From contig QHCC01000198.1 of assembly GCA_003243915.1 (NCBI GenBank), positions 16,765 to 59,970 on the forward strand: a stretch of DNA of 43,206 bases, written 5' to 3'. The notes under the pieces are model-generated. The model was given only the letters and a program-made list of their open reading frames with translations. It was not told where the DNA came from and searched no databases. Made by a program: the position numbers and the translations under genes. The stretch comes from Pseudonocardiales bacterium. Lineage in GTDB: Bacteria > Actinomycetota > Actinomycetes > Mycobacteriales > Jatrophihabitantaceae. Positions 35,728 through 43,206 of this stretch are shown here, piece after piece (the first letter of the stretch is position 1; every line of letters starts with the position of its first letter).

Positions 35728-36473
35728 CGACGACCCTGCCACGCCAGCAGAAGCTTCCGGGCCGGGCCGCAGCCGCCCGGACGGTGCGATCGCGGGGTTC
35801 CCGGCGCCGTTCGCTGCTGGCGTGGTCGGCTCCGGTGGTGCTGGCGGCCGTGATGCTGGCGATGCGGATGATCGGGATGACGATCGAGAACGACCGCGGA
35901 GTCGACGCGTTCAGCAAGGGCAGCTACGGGCCCAGTTCGACCCACTTCGGGCGGCTGCAGACGGCGAACGTGCTGCAGCGATGGGTGGCGCCGTTCAACC
36001 GCGGCGACAGCCTGTTCGGACAGAAACGGTACGCCCAGGCGGCGGCGGAGTTTCGCACGGCGCTGGGTCTTGCTCCGGCCGACCGCACCTGCATGGTGCG
36101 CGTGAACCTGGTCCTGGCGATCGAGTCGATCGGTGACGCCAAGGTGGCAGCGAAGTCGCTACCGGATGCGGCGCGCAACTACCAGACAGCACTGCGCACC
36201 GCGGCCGCGGCAAGCTGCCCGCCGGGTGCGGCGCGGCGCACCGGCGAGCGGCTGGCTCAAGCCCGCGCGGAGATCGCCGCGAAGCTCGAGGCGCTGAGCG
36301 GCCAGCCACAACCGAGTCCGGGTCAGCCGAACCCGAAGCCGCCGCAACCCCAGCCCCCACCGGACACCAAGAAGACCCAGTTGCAGCAGCGCAACGACAA
36401 GGCCCAGCGTGAGGACCAGCATCAGCGCGATCAAGCCAACCAAGGTCAGACCAACGACCGCGAGGGCTGGTAG
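35724..36473 (+). CDS. TPR-type membrane protein with proline-rich tail (BatC-like)
   Basis: The 249-aa protein has a basic N terminus, one membrane helix (about 32-50), a TPR-like helical part (about 90-190; RYAQAAAEFRTALGLAP, LPDAARNYQTALRT) and a low-complexity Pro/Gln/Lys tail. In Bat operons a TPR protein follows the VWA genes. It is the last intact gene of the operon. Confidence 0.8.
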   Translation: MTTTLPRQQKLPGRAAAARTVRSRGSRRRSLLAWSAPVVLAAVMLAMRMIGMTIENDRGVDAFSKGSYGPSSTHFGRLQTANVLQRWVAPFNRGDSLFGQKRYAQAAAEFRTALGLAPADRTCMVRVNLVLAIESIGDAKVAAKSLPDAARNYQTALRTAAAASCPPGAARRTGERLAQARAEIAAKLEALSGQPQPSPGQPNPKPPQPQPPPDTKKTQLQQRNDKAQREDQHQRDQANQGQTNDREGW

Positions 36474-36484
36474 GAGGGCGCGCG

Positions 36485-36496
36485 ATGAGCATCTGA
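36485..36496 (+). pseudogene. Start of a lost gene: RBS plus ATG-AGC-ATC-TGA
   Basis: AGGAGGG sits directly after the TPR gene stop, and ATG follows 6 bp later, but the frame ends after three codons. This is a well-formed translation start with no gene behind it, so the next operon member was probably removed by a deletion whose edge lies here. Confidence 0.5.
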
Positions 36497-36649
36497 TCCC
36501 AGCAGCAGCCTGCGACGGGTGCTCACCGCGCGAGCAGAGCGTGGCCCGGTAAAGGCCCCGGCGAGCTCCAGCGCCTCGCTATAGGTGTCCACGACGTTCA
36601 CTCGACCCCGACCGTGAGAAACATCGGAACGAAAAAGTCACAGTAACGG

Positions 36650-36813
36650 CCGTGGGCTTGCAGGGTCGACTGAACCGAGAGACTTCGTGCTTCGCGCGGT
36701 GGCCGCGGCCAGTTATCGGCGTCCATGACGACTGGACGTCCGCCGACGCGGCCTTGGGCGCGTGCGGCGGCGAGGCCGGCCATGGTGCGTTCGTGGAGCA
36801 TGTCTCGGTTCAT
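36650..36813 (-). pseudogene. Second serine recombinase remnant
   Basis: The minus-strand frame from 36813 reads DMLHERTMAGLAAARAQG, then RVGGRPVVMDAD, the hinge of Pin/Hin-type recombinases. After DAD the reading shifts and the helix-turn-helix is not preserved. The catalytic domain is missing. Nearby minus-strand sequence (36490-36600) also reads protein-like (YSEALELAGAF) but is not identified. Confidence 0.7.
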
Positions 36814-36988
36814 GATGACACGGTGGCTCAGGCGCGACCGCGCACAATTGCCCCACCAGCAATTGACCGAACTCGACAGCGGTGTGCATGTGGCGCGGCG
36901 AGTTCCGCGGCGTCGAAGGGCGAGAGATGGCCGGGCATTACCTCGGAGGGAATCGACCCGCGTTTAAGTTCGGGACAGCATTACTGCT

Positions 36989-37489
36989 GTGCTGACGCCC
37001 TCGGAGCGCTTCTGGCGCAACCGCATGTTCGCCCGTATCCGCCACCGTGGGAGCCGGCTGCGCCGCTCGTCGTCAGTCTTGACACGCATGCACGCGACGC
37101 TGATCCGCTGCAGCGGCGGCCGGATCCAGCGCTCGTTCCTGTTCGCTGGCGGGATGCCGATCCTGGTGCTGAGCACCGTCGGCCGCAAGACCGGCAAGCT
37201 CCGGTCCACACCGTTGGCCTATGTCATGCACGGCCCCGCCTTCGCCGTCATGGCCTCCAACGCCGGCAGCGACCAGGTCCCGGCCTGGTTGCTGAATCTC
37301 CAATCGCAGCCCACCGCACAGGTGTTCGTCGGCCGAACGCGCTACATCGTGACGTCCCGTGCGGCCCACGCCGAGGAGGAGGCACAGATCTGGAGCAACG
37401 TAGCCGGCCTCAATCCCGGCTTCGACGAGTACCGCCATCTCACCGCGCGCGAGATCCCCGTCGTGCTCCTCGAGCCACAGCCGCGATGA
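36989..37489 (+). CDS. DDN-type (F420-dependent) nitroreductase-family protein
   Basis: The 166-aa split-barrel protein of the deazaflavin-dependent DDN family has VLSTVGRKTGKLRSTPL, SNAGSDQVPAWLLNL and QVFVGRTRYIV in the usual order. Such proteins bind F420 (some bind FMN or heme) and reduce quinones, nitro compounds or other substrates; the substrate is unknown. GTG 36989 has no strong RBS. The neighbours are unrelated. Confidence 0.85.
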   Translation: MLTPSERFWRNRMFARIRHRGSRLRRSSSVLTRMHATLIRCSGGRIQRSFLFAGGMPILVLSTVGRKTGKLRSTPLAYVMHGPAFAVMASNAGSDQVPAWLLNLQSQPTAQVFVGRTRYIVTSRAAHAEEEAQIWSNVAGLNPGFDEYRHLTAREIPVVLLEPQPR

Positions 37490-37575
37490 CCTAAGACAGC
37501 TTGCCGTCCCGCCGTGGTTGGTGGCGCCCAGGGCCGTCCGAAATGAACCCCACACTCTCCAGCGAGGAGCCTGAA

Positions 37576-38001
37576 ATGAGTGACACCGAAGGAGATCGTG
37601 GCGCGGACCTGACCGAGTTACTGCATCTGACGCCGTTCGCAGAGACCGTCGGGATCGCCCTAGACAGCGCCGAGGCCGCCGAGGTGCGGGGCCGGCTGGC
37701 CTGGTCGCCCGAGCGGTGCACCGCCGGAGGCGTCCTGCACGGTGGCGCCCTGATGGCGCTCGCTGACAGCCTCGGCGCGCTGTGCGCCTACCTGAACCTG
37801 CCCTGCGGTGCACAGACCACCACCGTCACCTCCAACAGCGTGTTCATGCGCGGCGTGCGCAGCGGCGATGTCACCGGCGTCGCCCATCCCCTACATACCG
37901 GCCGAACGATCATCGTCATACACACAGACCTCCTCGCCGACAACGGGACCTTGGTGGCGCAGGTGACCCAGAACCAGGCCGTGCTCACCGGACGAGCCTG
38001 A
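37576..38001 (+). CDS. PaaI-type acyl-CoA thioesterase (hotdog fold)
   Basis: The 141-aa hotdog protein has VLHGGALMALADSLGALCAY (helix and active-site HGG at 55-57) and SNSVFMRGVRSGDV. It probably hydrolyses aromatic or short acyl-CoA. ATG 37576 is chosen because GAGGAG lies 7 bp upstream; the longer frame from 37501 lacks one. Confidence 0.85.
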   Translation: MSDTEGDRGADLTELLHLTPFAETVGIALDSAEAAEVRGRLAWSPERCTAGGVLHGGALMALADSLGALCAYLNLPCGAQTTTVTSNSVFMRGVRSGDVTGVAHPLHTGRTIIVIHTDLLADNGTLVAQVTQNQAVLTGRA

Positions 38002-38102
38002 ACGGGGCCTCTACGCCGGCCCGGTCACCGACCGGCAGAATCCGCGGTTCCACCATCGAGACGGCCGAATGGTTGTCGGCGCCCCGTGTCAGGATGCGCT
38101 AC

Positions 38103-38591
38103 ATGTCAGACCGAGAAGCCCACTTCGCTACCCGGCGAGCAATCCCGATCGATGCCACGGAGATCGTTCGTCTCCGCGCCCTCATGTTCGAAGACATGGG
38201 CCGTGACCCAGGCCTGTTGGACGAGCGGTGGCGACGTCGCAACGTCGACCACTTCACCGCCAGACTTGCCCAGCCGGACGTGTTCGCCGGCTACGTGATC
38301 GACAAGCCCGACGGCGGTGTGGCTGCCGTCGCCATCGGTTGGCTGAACCAGCACCTCATCGGCACCGCGAACCAGACCGGACGCGTCGGTTACGTCGCCA
38401 ACATGTGCACTGAGCCGGCCTTCCGTCGCCGCGGTTTCGGTCGGATCACGCTGACCGCGCTGCTCGACTGGATGCGCTCGACGGACACCAGGACGGTGAA
38501 CCTGCATGCGAGCACGGATGGCGAGGCCCTGTATCGGTCTCTCGGTTTCACCGATCCGTCCGAGACCGCTCTCACGCTCCGCCTAAACTGA
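38103..38591 (+). CDS. GNAT-family N-acetyltransferase
   Basis: The 162-aa protein has a GNAT core: acetyl-CoA binding motif TEPAFRRRGFGR (V/I-x-x-x-x-R-x-x-G-x-G/A type) preceded by VGYVANMC, and a C-terminal LYRSLGF. The substrate is unknown. Start ATG 38103 or 38094 (three codons longer); a CAGGA lies upstream. Confidence 0.82.
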   Translation: MSDREAHFATRRAIPIDATEIVRLRALMFEDMGRDPGLLDERWRRRNVDHFTARLAQPDVFAGYVIDKPDGGVAAVAIGWLNQHLIGTANQTGRVGYVANMCTEPAFRRRGFGRITLTALLDWMRSTDTRTVNLHASTDGEALYRSLGFTDPSETALTLRLN

Positions 38592-38803
38592 GCCGCACGA
38601 CTCCGGCCCGTCTGCGATGGGCCGCCGCACGGGTGATCTTCAGCCGCTTGCCGGATCCCAGTTGTCGACCAATCACCGGACAGCTTCCCAGCCTGCCGAG
38701 GGTGGTAACGGATTGCGAGACGTCGTGACCTGAGCCAGCAAGGGTTCGGCAGCGTCGTTGCCGTCAGGCGGCTGGAGGCTCGGCTGGCAACGGCTATCGG
38801 GTC

Positions 38804-39498
38804 TCAGAGCAGTCCGAGCCGGATCAGTTCGGCCTTGCCTGCCGGGCTGATTCGTACCGCACGGTCGCTGTCGCTTCGGATGATCCAACCTAGGTCGGTG
38901 AGGGCGTAGCAGACAGTGTCCGCCGCTATCCCGGCGAGATGGTCGACACGTTCGGTCCAGTCCAGGCAAGGTCGAACCATGGCATGGCGGTCAGCGGCGC
39001 CGCGTCTGCGCAATGGGTATCCGAGGTCGTCGAATCAGCTAGGCCCGTTGGGTGACAGTGTGTACCCGTTCACGGTGGTCACCACGCCGGTCCTCACCAG
39101 CCCGTCACGCAGTTGGACGCCGAGTTGGCCGGCGAGGTGCGTGTAAGAGGCGCGCGCCGCCGCTCGCGGCCGTTGGTCGCGGTGTTGACCCCGCAGCGAG
39201 TGATCGGCCGGTCGGCGCCAGGGCAGCGAGCCGCTCGATGGTCTCGGCCACCTCGGCGTCGCTGAGTCGGACGTAGCGGTGCTTGCCTCGACGGGTCTCG
39301 CTGATGATGCTCGTGTCGAGCAGAACGTTGAGGTGTTCGGTCGTCGACGAGCGCGGCCATCCGCGGTGGGTGGCCAACTCTGTAGGGTCCATCCGCGGCC
39401 GTCGATCAACGTCAGGGCTAGTTCGGCACGCCGTTGGTCGGCCAGCGCCTTCGCGACATGGGCGAGGTTCGGCATCGAGCTTTTCGCTTCTGATGTCA
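38804..39498 (-). pseudogene. ArsR-family regulator, inactivated by several frameshifts
   Basis: Pieces in successive minus-strand frames line up as one regulator: MPNLAHVAKALADQRRAELA and LTLIDGRGW; ELATHRGWPRSSTTEHLNVL and RYVRLSDAEVAETIERL; YTHLAGQLGVQLRDGL and VNGYTLSPNG; and the C-terminal RPCLDWTERVDHLAG with DLGWIIRSDSDRAVRI. At least three frameshifts join them. The last segment is typical of ArsR regulators with an extra C-terminal domain. It is divergent from the P450/PEP-mutase fusion, which it probably once controlled. Confidence 0.8.
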
Positions 39499-39500
39499 CA

Positions 39501-39545
39501 GCGCCATTGTTGCTGGCGCGGTTGTTCGGTCCAGGCCGAACAACC
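39501..39545. promoter_or_regulatory. Two inverted repeats in the ArsR/P450-fusion divergent region
   Basis: GCGCCA-N7-TGGCGC (39501-39519) is followed at once by a perfect 10-bp inverted repeat GGTTGTTCGG-N6-CCGAACAACC (39520-39545). The second has the size of a dimeric winged-helix operator and lies 19 bp before ATG 39565, so it is the probable binding site of the now broken ArsR protein. Confidence 0.5.
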
Positions 39546-39564
39546 ATGCTCCGATACTCAGTAC

Positions 39565-40923
39565 ATGAACGAAGCGAGCGTTGCCCGGCTGACTGACCCC
39601 GCATACCGAGTTGCCGAGGCTCCCGCCGCAGATCGGGGCATTGCGTGGCTGCGTGGCTGCGTTGCCAGATTCTGTGAGGACGACGACCACCTCCGTCGGC
39701 GTGCCCTTGCCGTGGCGCAACTGGAGGGCATCGATCTCGAACGCTTGAGGGCGGGTGAGGGTGACCCGACTGAAATCCTGGCTGGGGCCTTGGGCCTGCC
39801 ACGCGATATCGCACCGGATGTTGCAGCGGTCGCCGAGTGCTACCAACCTCATGCCACGATCACCGACGCCGCGGATCACGCACTGGAGCGTCTGCTGGCC
39901 TCCTGCGGCGGACAACGTGACGAGCAGACCGCTGCCCGGATAGGGCTGCTCGTCCAGGCCCACGCCGCCACCACAGCGCTCGTCGCCGGAGCCAACCCAC
40001 CGGTCCCCGCGACCCGCCGGGTGGACCCATCCGGTGAGACCGTTCTCATAGATCTGACCGGATTACCTTTCGGCGCAGGAACCCACGCATGCCCCGGTCG
40101 CGCGCACGCACTCGCCTTGGGGTCCAGCCAGTTGACCTTCCACCGGCTGCACCACCACGATGCACCCCTGATCTTGCCCAACGCGTGGGACTGCGCGTCC
40201 GCGGCGGCACTGGTGCACGCCGGCTTTGCCGCCATCGGCACGACCAGCCTCGGATTGGCCGCAGCCATCGGCCTGCCTGACGCAGCGGCGGCGACGTTAC
40301 GCGAAACTCTCGACCTGGCCAAAAAGCTGGCGCGGCTTCCGGTGCCAGTCACCATCGATATCGAATCCGGACTCGGTGCGAAGCCCCACGAACTCGCCGC
40401 GCAATTGTGGGAGCTGGGAGTCGCCGGAGTCAACATCGAAGACGGCCGCGGAGATCATCTTGCCGACCCGGCCGAACAGGTCAAGCTGCTACGAGCATTC
40501 AAAGACGCCGCACCAGCCCTTTTCCTCAATGCCCGGATCGACACCCACTGGCTCGGGCGCGACCACGCCTCCACCATCAACAGGGCACAGCAGTACACAG
40601 ACGCCGGCGTGGACGGCGTGTTCGTCCCCGGGCTTGCCGACGACCAAGACATCGCCGCCGTAGTCGCGGCCACAGCATTGCCCCTGAACGTGCTCGCCCA
40701 AGGCGACCCGCAACGGTTGGCAAACCTAGGCGTCCGCCGGATCAGCACCGGTTCACTGCTGTTCCGCGCCGCGCTCGGGGCTGCCCTCACCACAGCAGAG
40801 TCCGTTCGGGACGGCAAACCAACACCGCAGACGCCGAGCTACAGATCAGTGGAAGCCCTCGCAGAGCACTGGAGCCACCAACAATCAGACCGGACCGAAA
40901 CGTCTGACGACGCGTCCTGGTAG
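39565..40923 (+). CDS. Fusion of a minimal P450-like domain with a PEP mutase/isocitrate lyase-family enzyme
   Basis: The 452-aa protein has two parts. Residues 1-190 look like a shortened cytochrome P450: an early HLRRRAL helix, an I-helix-like LLVQAHAATTALVAG (128-142), and the heme-loop LPFGAGTHACPGRA (167-180) with Cys176; the K-helix ExxR region is not visible. Residues 191-440 are a PEP mutase/isocitrate lyase-type barrel: PLILPNAWD, GTTSLG, DIESG (265-269) and NIEDGRGDHLAD, ending ISTGSLLF. The first domain stops abruptly after RAHALAL where the second starts, so an in-frame deletion joining two neighbouring genes is possible. ATG 39565 has a weak RBS. Confidence 0.75.
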   Translation: MNEASVARLTDPAYRVAEAPAADRGIAWLRGCVARFCEDDDHLRRRALAVAQLEGIDLERLRAGEGDPTEILAGALGLPRDIAPDVAAVAECYQPHATITDAADHALERLLASCGGQRDEQTAARIGLLVQAHAATTALVAGANPPVPATRRVDPSGETVLIDLTGLPFGAGTHACPGRAHALALGSSQLTFHRLHHHDAPLILPNAWDCASAAALVHAGFAAIGTTSLGLAAAIGLPDAAAATLRETLDLAKKLARLPVPVTIDIESGLGAKPHELAAQLWELGVAGVNIEDGRGDHLADPAEQVKLLRAFKDAAPALFLNARIDTHWLGRDHASTINRAQQYTDAGVDGVFVPGLADDQDIAAVVAATALPLNVLAQGDPQRLANLGVRRISTGSLLFRAALGAALTTAESVRDGKPTPQTPSYRSVEALAEHWSHQQSDRTETSDDASW

Positions 40924-40995
40924 CCGCACATTCACCGGGACAGCAAGAACCGTGATCGTCACCTGACCGCAGGAGGAAGACAACAGACGAAGCAG

Positions 40996-41090
40996 CCGCC
41001 ATGCAGATAGACGGTGGAACGGGCGACGGAGAACAGCTCGGCTAGCTCGGCGCTGGTGTGCTTGCCTGCACGCCAGAGGTTCGACCAGGT
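40996..41090 (-). pseudogene. Third serine recombinase remnant (helix-turn-helix)
   Basis: The minus-strand frame contains LWRAGKHTSAELAELFSVAR followed by STVY, the C-terminal DNA-binding helices of a resolvase/invertase. No catalytic domain or hinge lies upstream. The whole 40924-41238 gap has no intact gene. Confidence 0.6.
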
Positions 41091-41238
41091 GGGCTTCCGC
41101 TTGAGACACATTGCGGGATTCGTGGTCCGCTCTCGGGTTGAGCCCACCGTGGCGGTTCGCTCCGCTATCGGAAATGCGGGCACTCCAGCGCTGATGCGGT
41201 GAGGTAGGCGCTGGATGTGCCAACGACGAAGGGGTTGT

Positions 41239-42120
41239 TCATCGGCCCATTCGGAGGAAGTGGCGAAGGGCGGCGCCGATGTCGGCGGGAGAGTCCTCCT
41301 GTAGGTAGTGGCTTCCGGTGACGGTGACCTCGTGCTGGTTCGGCCAGGTGCGGGCGAACCGGGCGGCGTGGCCTACTAACTGTGCTCCTGGGTCGGCGGC
41401 GATGAATAGCTTGGGCAGGGGGCTTTCCGACAGCCAGCGTCCGTAGGTTTCCACGATCTTGGTGACGTCTTCCGGCTCGCCCTGGATGGGTAGTTCGCGG
41501 GGGAAGATCAGCGTCGGCATACGGGAAGCCGGAGTTGGGAACGGGGCCCGGTAGGCGCCCATCTCCTCATCGCTGAGCTTGCGTAACACGCTGTTGGGCA
41601 GGACTGTCTCGATGAAGAAGTTCTCCTCCAGCGCCAGCCGCTCACCGTCGGGTGAGCGCAGCGCGCGGAACAGCTCATCGCGCCCGTCGGGGAAATCCGA
41701 CCATAGTCGCGGCGCAACGATCGACTCCATGTAGGCGATCGCCTTGACCCGTTCAGGATGTCGGACGGCCCAATGAAAGCCCAGCGCCGACCCCCAATCG
41801 TGAACGACTAGGGTTACGTCGCCGGTCACGCCCACGGCCTCGAACCACGCATCCAAGTAGCGGGCATGATCGGCAAAGCGATAACCACCGTCCGGGGCAG
41901 GACCCGAGCGGCCCATGCCGACCAGGTCCGGCGCCAGACAACGCCCCAGATCGCTGACGTAGGGAATGATGTTGCGCCACAGGTAGGACGAGGTGGGGTT
42001 GCCGTGCAGGAACACCATCGGGTCGCCGTTGCCCACATCGACATAGCTCATGGCAGTGTCCAGGACGCGCACCAGCTTCCTGGGGTGGGTGTCGGAACTG
42101 CTGATCTTTCGGTCAAGCAT
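41239..42120 (-). CDS. Haloalkane dehalogenase, LinB/DhaA type
   Basis: The 293-aa alpha/beta hydrolase hydrolyses carbon-halogen bonds of haloalkanes. All catalytic residues of the HLD-II group are present at almost the LinB numbering: Asn41 in [12 protein letters not shown], nucleophile Asp108 and halide-binding Trp109 in [11 protein letters not shown], Glu132 in AYMESIV, and His271 in [16 protein letters not shown]/LSESPxPKLF-type segments ([17 protein letters not shown]) support the LinB relation. ATG 42120 follows GGAAGGAG at 5 bp; the GTG at 42141 gives a longer but unlikely start. The upstream CGNR-type gene on the same strand is probably its regulator. Confidence 0.93.
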   Translation of the reverse strand: MLDRKISSSDTHPRKLVRVLDTAMSYVDVGNGDPMVFLHGNPTSSYLWRNIIPYVSDLGRCLAPDLVGMGRSGPAPDGGYRFADHARYLDAWFEAVGVTGDVTLVVHDWGSALGFHWAVRHPERVKAIAYMESIVAPRLWSDFPDGRDELFRALRSPDGERLALEENFFIETVLPNSVLRKLSDEEMGAYRAPFPTPASRMPTLIFPRELPIQGEPEDVTKIVETYGRWLSESPLPKLFIAADPGAQLVGHAARFARTWPNQHEVTVTGSHYLQEDSPADIGAALRHFLRMGR

Positions 42121-42233
42121 CGCACTCCTTCCAACGAGCACACCTAGGTTCTTCCCGGCGCCGTGCAGCGGACACCGCGTCCGAGCGGATCACGCGCCGC
42201 GGCGAGGCGACGCCGTTGGCCTGTTAGCCCGGA

Positions 42234-42806
42234 TCAGCCGTTCGTCCTCCGCCAGCGGTCCTGCCGTTCGCGCTGCCCACAGGGCGATTCGCTGTGCCAG
42301 CGCTGGGTCCTGGACCGCGTCGTGTCATAGAACAGCAGATCGCACGGCTCGCGGGCACAGTGACGCAGCCGGGACGGATCCAGACGGCCGAGCTCGGCCA
42401 CGATTCGCCAGGCCAGTTCGGCCACCGCGGTGGCCGCGTGCCAGCGGACGTCCGTGCTCAGCGTGCCATCGGGGGCGACGCGCACGGTTCGGGTCGCGCT
42501 GGCCTGCCCAGCTAGCCGGTTGAGCGTTGCGATGCTGGGCGGTCGCCTGTTGCCGAGGAGAGCTTCGGTGATCGCTTGTGTCTCGGCGGCAAGTGCCCGC
42601 AGGTCATCAACCTCGTCCGTGCCGAGCTGCTGCTCAAGCCCGAGCGGCTCGAGCAGCGCCACCGCTACGGCATGGCTGTCGAACGGATTCACCGTGATCG
42701 CCGCCCGAGTATTGGGGGGCCGCCGCGGGCGCGTCGCGTTCGCCAGCACAACCAGCGTGGGCACCGGCCGGCGTTGTGGCGTCGTCGCGGTCGTCTCGGC
42801 AGACAT
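42234..42806 (-). CDS. CGNR-type zinc-finger regulator with variant motif
   Basis: The 190-aa protein has an ABATE-like N-terminal region (about 40-130; TVNPFDSHAVAVALLEPLG) and a C-terminal zinc finger: RHCAREPCDLLFYDTTRSRT with QRWHSESPCGQRER. The CGNR signature reads CGQR (176-179), and the third metal ligand is His171 where the family has Cys (usually RWCSM), so the ligands are Cys150, Cys155, His171 and Cys176. It ends 113 bp before the dehalogenase on the same strand and has a palindrome upstream, so it probably controls both genes. ATG 42806 has GGAG upstream. Confidence 0.8.
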   Translation of the reverse strand: MSAETTATTPQRRPVPTLVVLANATRPRRPPNTRAAITVNPFDSHAVAVALLEPLGLEQQLGTDEVDDLRALAAETQAITEALLGNRRPPSIATLNRLAGQASATRTVRVAPDGTLSTDVRWHAATAVAELAWRIVAELGRLDPSRLRHCAREPCDLLFYDTTRSRTQRWHSESPCGQRERQDRWRRTNG

Positions 42807-42835
42807 CAACTCTCCGTTCCTTTTGTCTCTCTCGT

Positions 42836-42864
42836 CAACGGTCTATCATGATACTAGACCGTTG
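42836..42864. promoter_or_regulatory. Operator-like palindrome before the CGNR gene
   Basis: A perfect 10-bp inverted repeat CAACGGTCTA-N9-TAGACCGTTG with an inner TCATGA lies 29 bp upstream of the regulator start, where its promoter should be (TAGTAT/TATCAT -10-like strings lie inside on the minus strand). This layout fits autoregulation. Confidence 0.65.
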
Positions 42865-43206
42865 GGTAGCGGGTTCCGGCCCGCGGGTACCGCAGTCTCG
42901 TCTGGACGGCGCTCACCGTCGTCCTGCTCTTCCTGTTGGACCTGCTGCTCAACGGGTCGCACGGGGCGGTCACGCACCTGCCCGGCTGGCTTATCGCGAC
43001 GCGATGACCTCGTCCTCGAGCACGACGAGCCACAACCGATCCCGCTGACTCCCGCAAAGCACTGAACGTCAGCGAGTCGCTAGCACCACCAATCGGTCCC
43101 GCATCTCCCGCGCAGCGGCGGTAGCCGCTCTGCCGAAGAGAGATTGCGTGTCCCGGTCAGCCCGTCCGCTTACGGGCGATCGTTCTAGAGGGCTTGAGTC
43201 CTTGAG
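42865..43206. other. End of window, no supported gene
   Basis: A plus frame at about 42892-43006 reads a hydrophobic segment (VWTALTVVLLFLLDLLLNGS, then GAVTHLPGWLIATR), but it has no start codon after an upstream TAG, so it may be a fragment of a membrane protein. After 43065 I see nothing coding. Confidence 0.35.

Noticed and set aside
42892-43006. Hydrophobic plus-strand frame near the window end
   Set aside because: It has no start codon after an in-frame TAG; at most a fragment of a membrane protein.

Overview
The window is GC-rich chromosomal DNA from an actinobacterium. The support is the GC-biased codon use, many GTG starts, 1-4 nt translational overlaps, an inositol cluster that includes a Cgl0158-type aldolase as in Corynebacterium, a DDN/F420-type oxidoreductase, and LAxTG-type cell-wall sorting signals. 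Nothing in the sequence fixes the genus.

1-12.8 kb is mostly cell-envelope genes and small conserved genes. It opens with the end of a membrane-anchored protein, a 48-aa protein that looks like a free-standing LAATG sorting signal, a 40-bp perfect palindrome, a processive-type GT2 glycosyltransferase and a short exosortase-family protein with its Cys-Arg-His triad. An acyl-CoA dehydrogenase, an SDR, tRNA-Gln(CTG), tRNA-Glu(CTC), an alpha/beta hydrolase and three small proteins follow. A 1291-aa secreted protein comes next, with two SpaA-like domains, six ~124-aa two-cysteine repeats and a C-terminal LAVTG anchor. A convergent MetE/YxjG-like methyltransferase faces it across a hairpin terminator.

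12.8-27.3 kb is a myo-inositol uptake and catabolism region. A GntR/UTRA regulator is divergent from a tight operon: mmsA/iolA, an ABC sugar importer (lipoprotein, permease, single-domain ATPase), an inositol-dehydrogenase-like gene, iolC, a Cgl0158-type aldolase, iolB and iolD. On the other strand lie an iolE-like gene, a second Gfo/Idh/MocA dehydrogenase, a 52-aa protein and a Ser/Thr dehydratase. A 192-bp MITE-like element sits exactly between the last two, supplying a stop codon to one and ending 3 bp before the start of the other.

27.3-31 kb is a graveyard: an Lrp/AsnC C-terminal fragment cut by an IS6-family end, IS256 and serine-recombinase remnants, and a secreted-protein gene with a frameshift. 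31.3-36.5 kb is an intact MoxR-DUF58-VWA-VWA-TPR operon. It ends in a ribosome-binding site followed by only ATG-AGC-ATC-TGA, so the next gene appears to be lost, and a second serine-recombinase remnant follows.

37-43.2 kb holds single accessory genes: a DDN-type oxidoreductase, a PaaI-type thioesterase and a GNAT acetyltransferase. It also holds an ArsR pseudogene divergent from an unusual in-frame fusion of a minimal P450-like domain with a PEP-mutase/isocitrate-lyase-family enzyme. The window ends with a LinB-like haloalkane dehalogenase preceded by a variant CGNR-type regulator with a perfect operator-like palindrome. The most unusual items are the exosortase/LAATG micro-locus, the P450-PEP mutase fusion, the dehalogenase/CGNR pair and the MITE junction.
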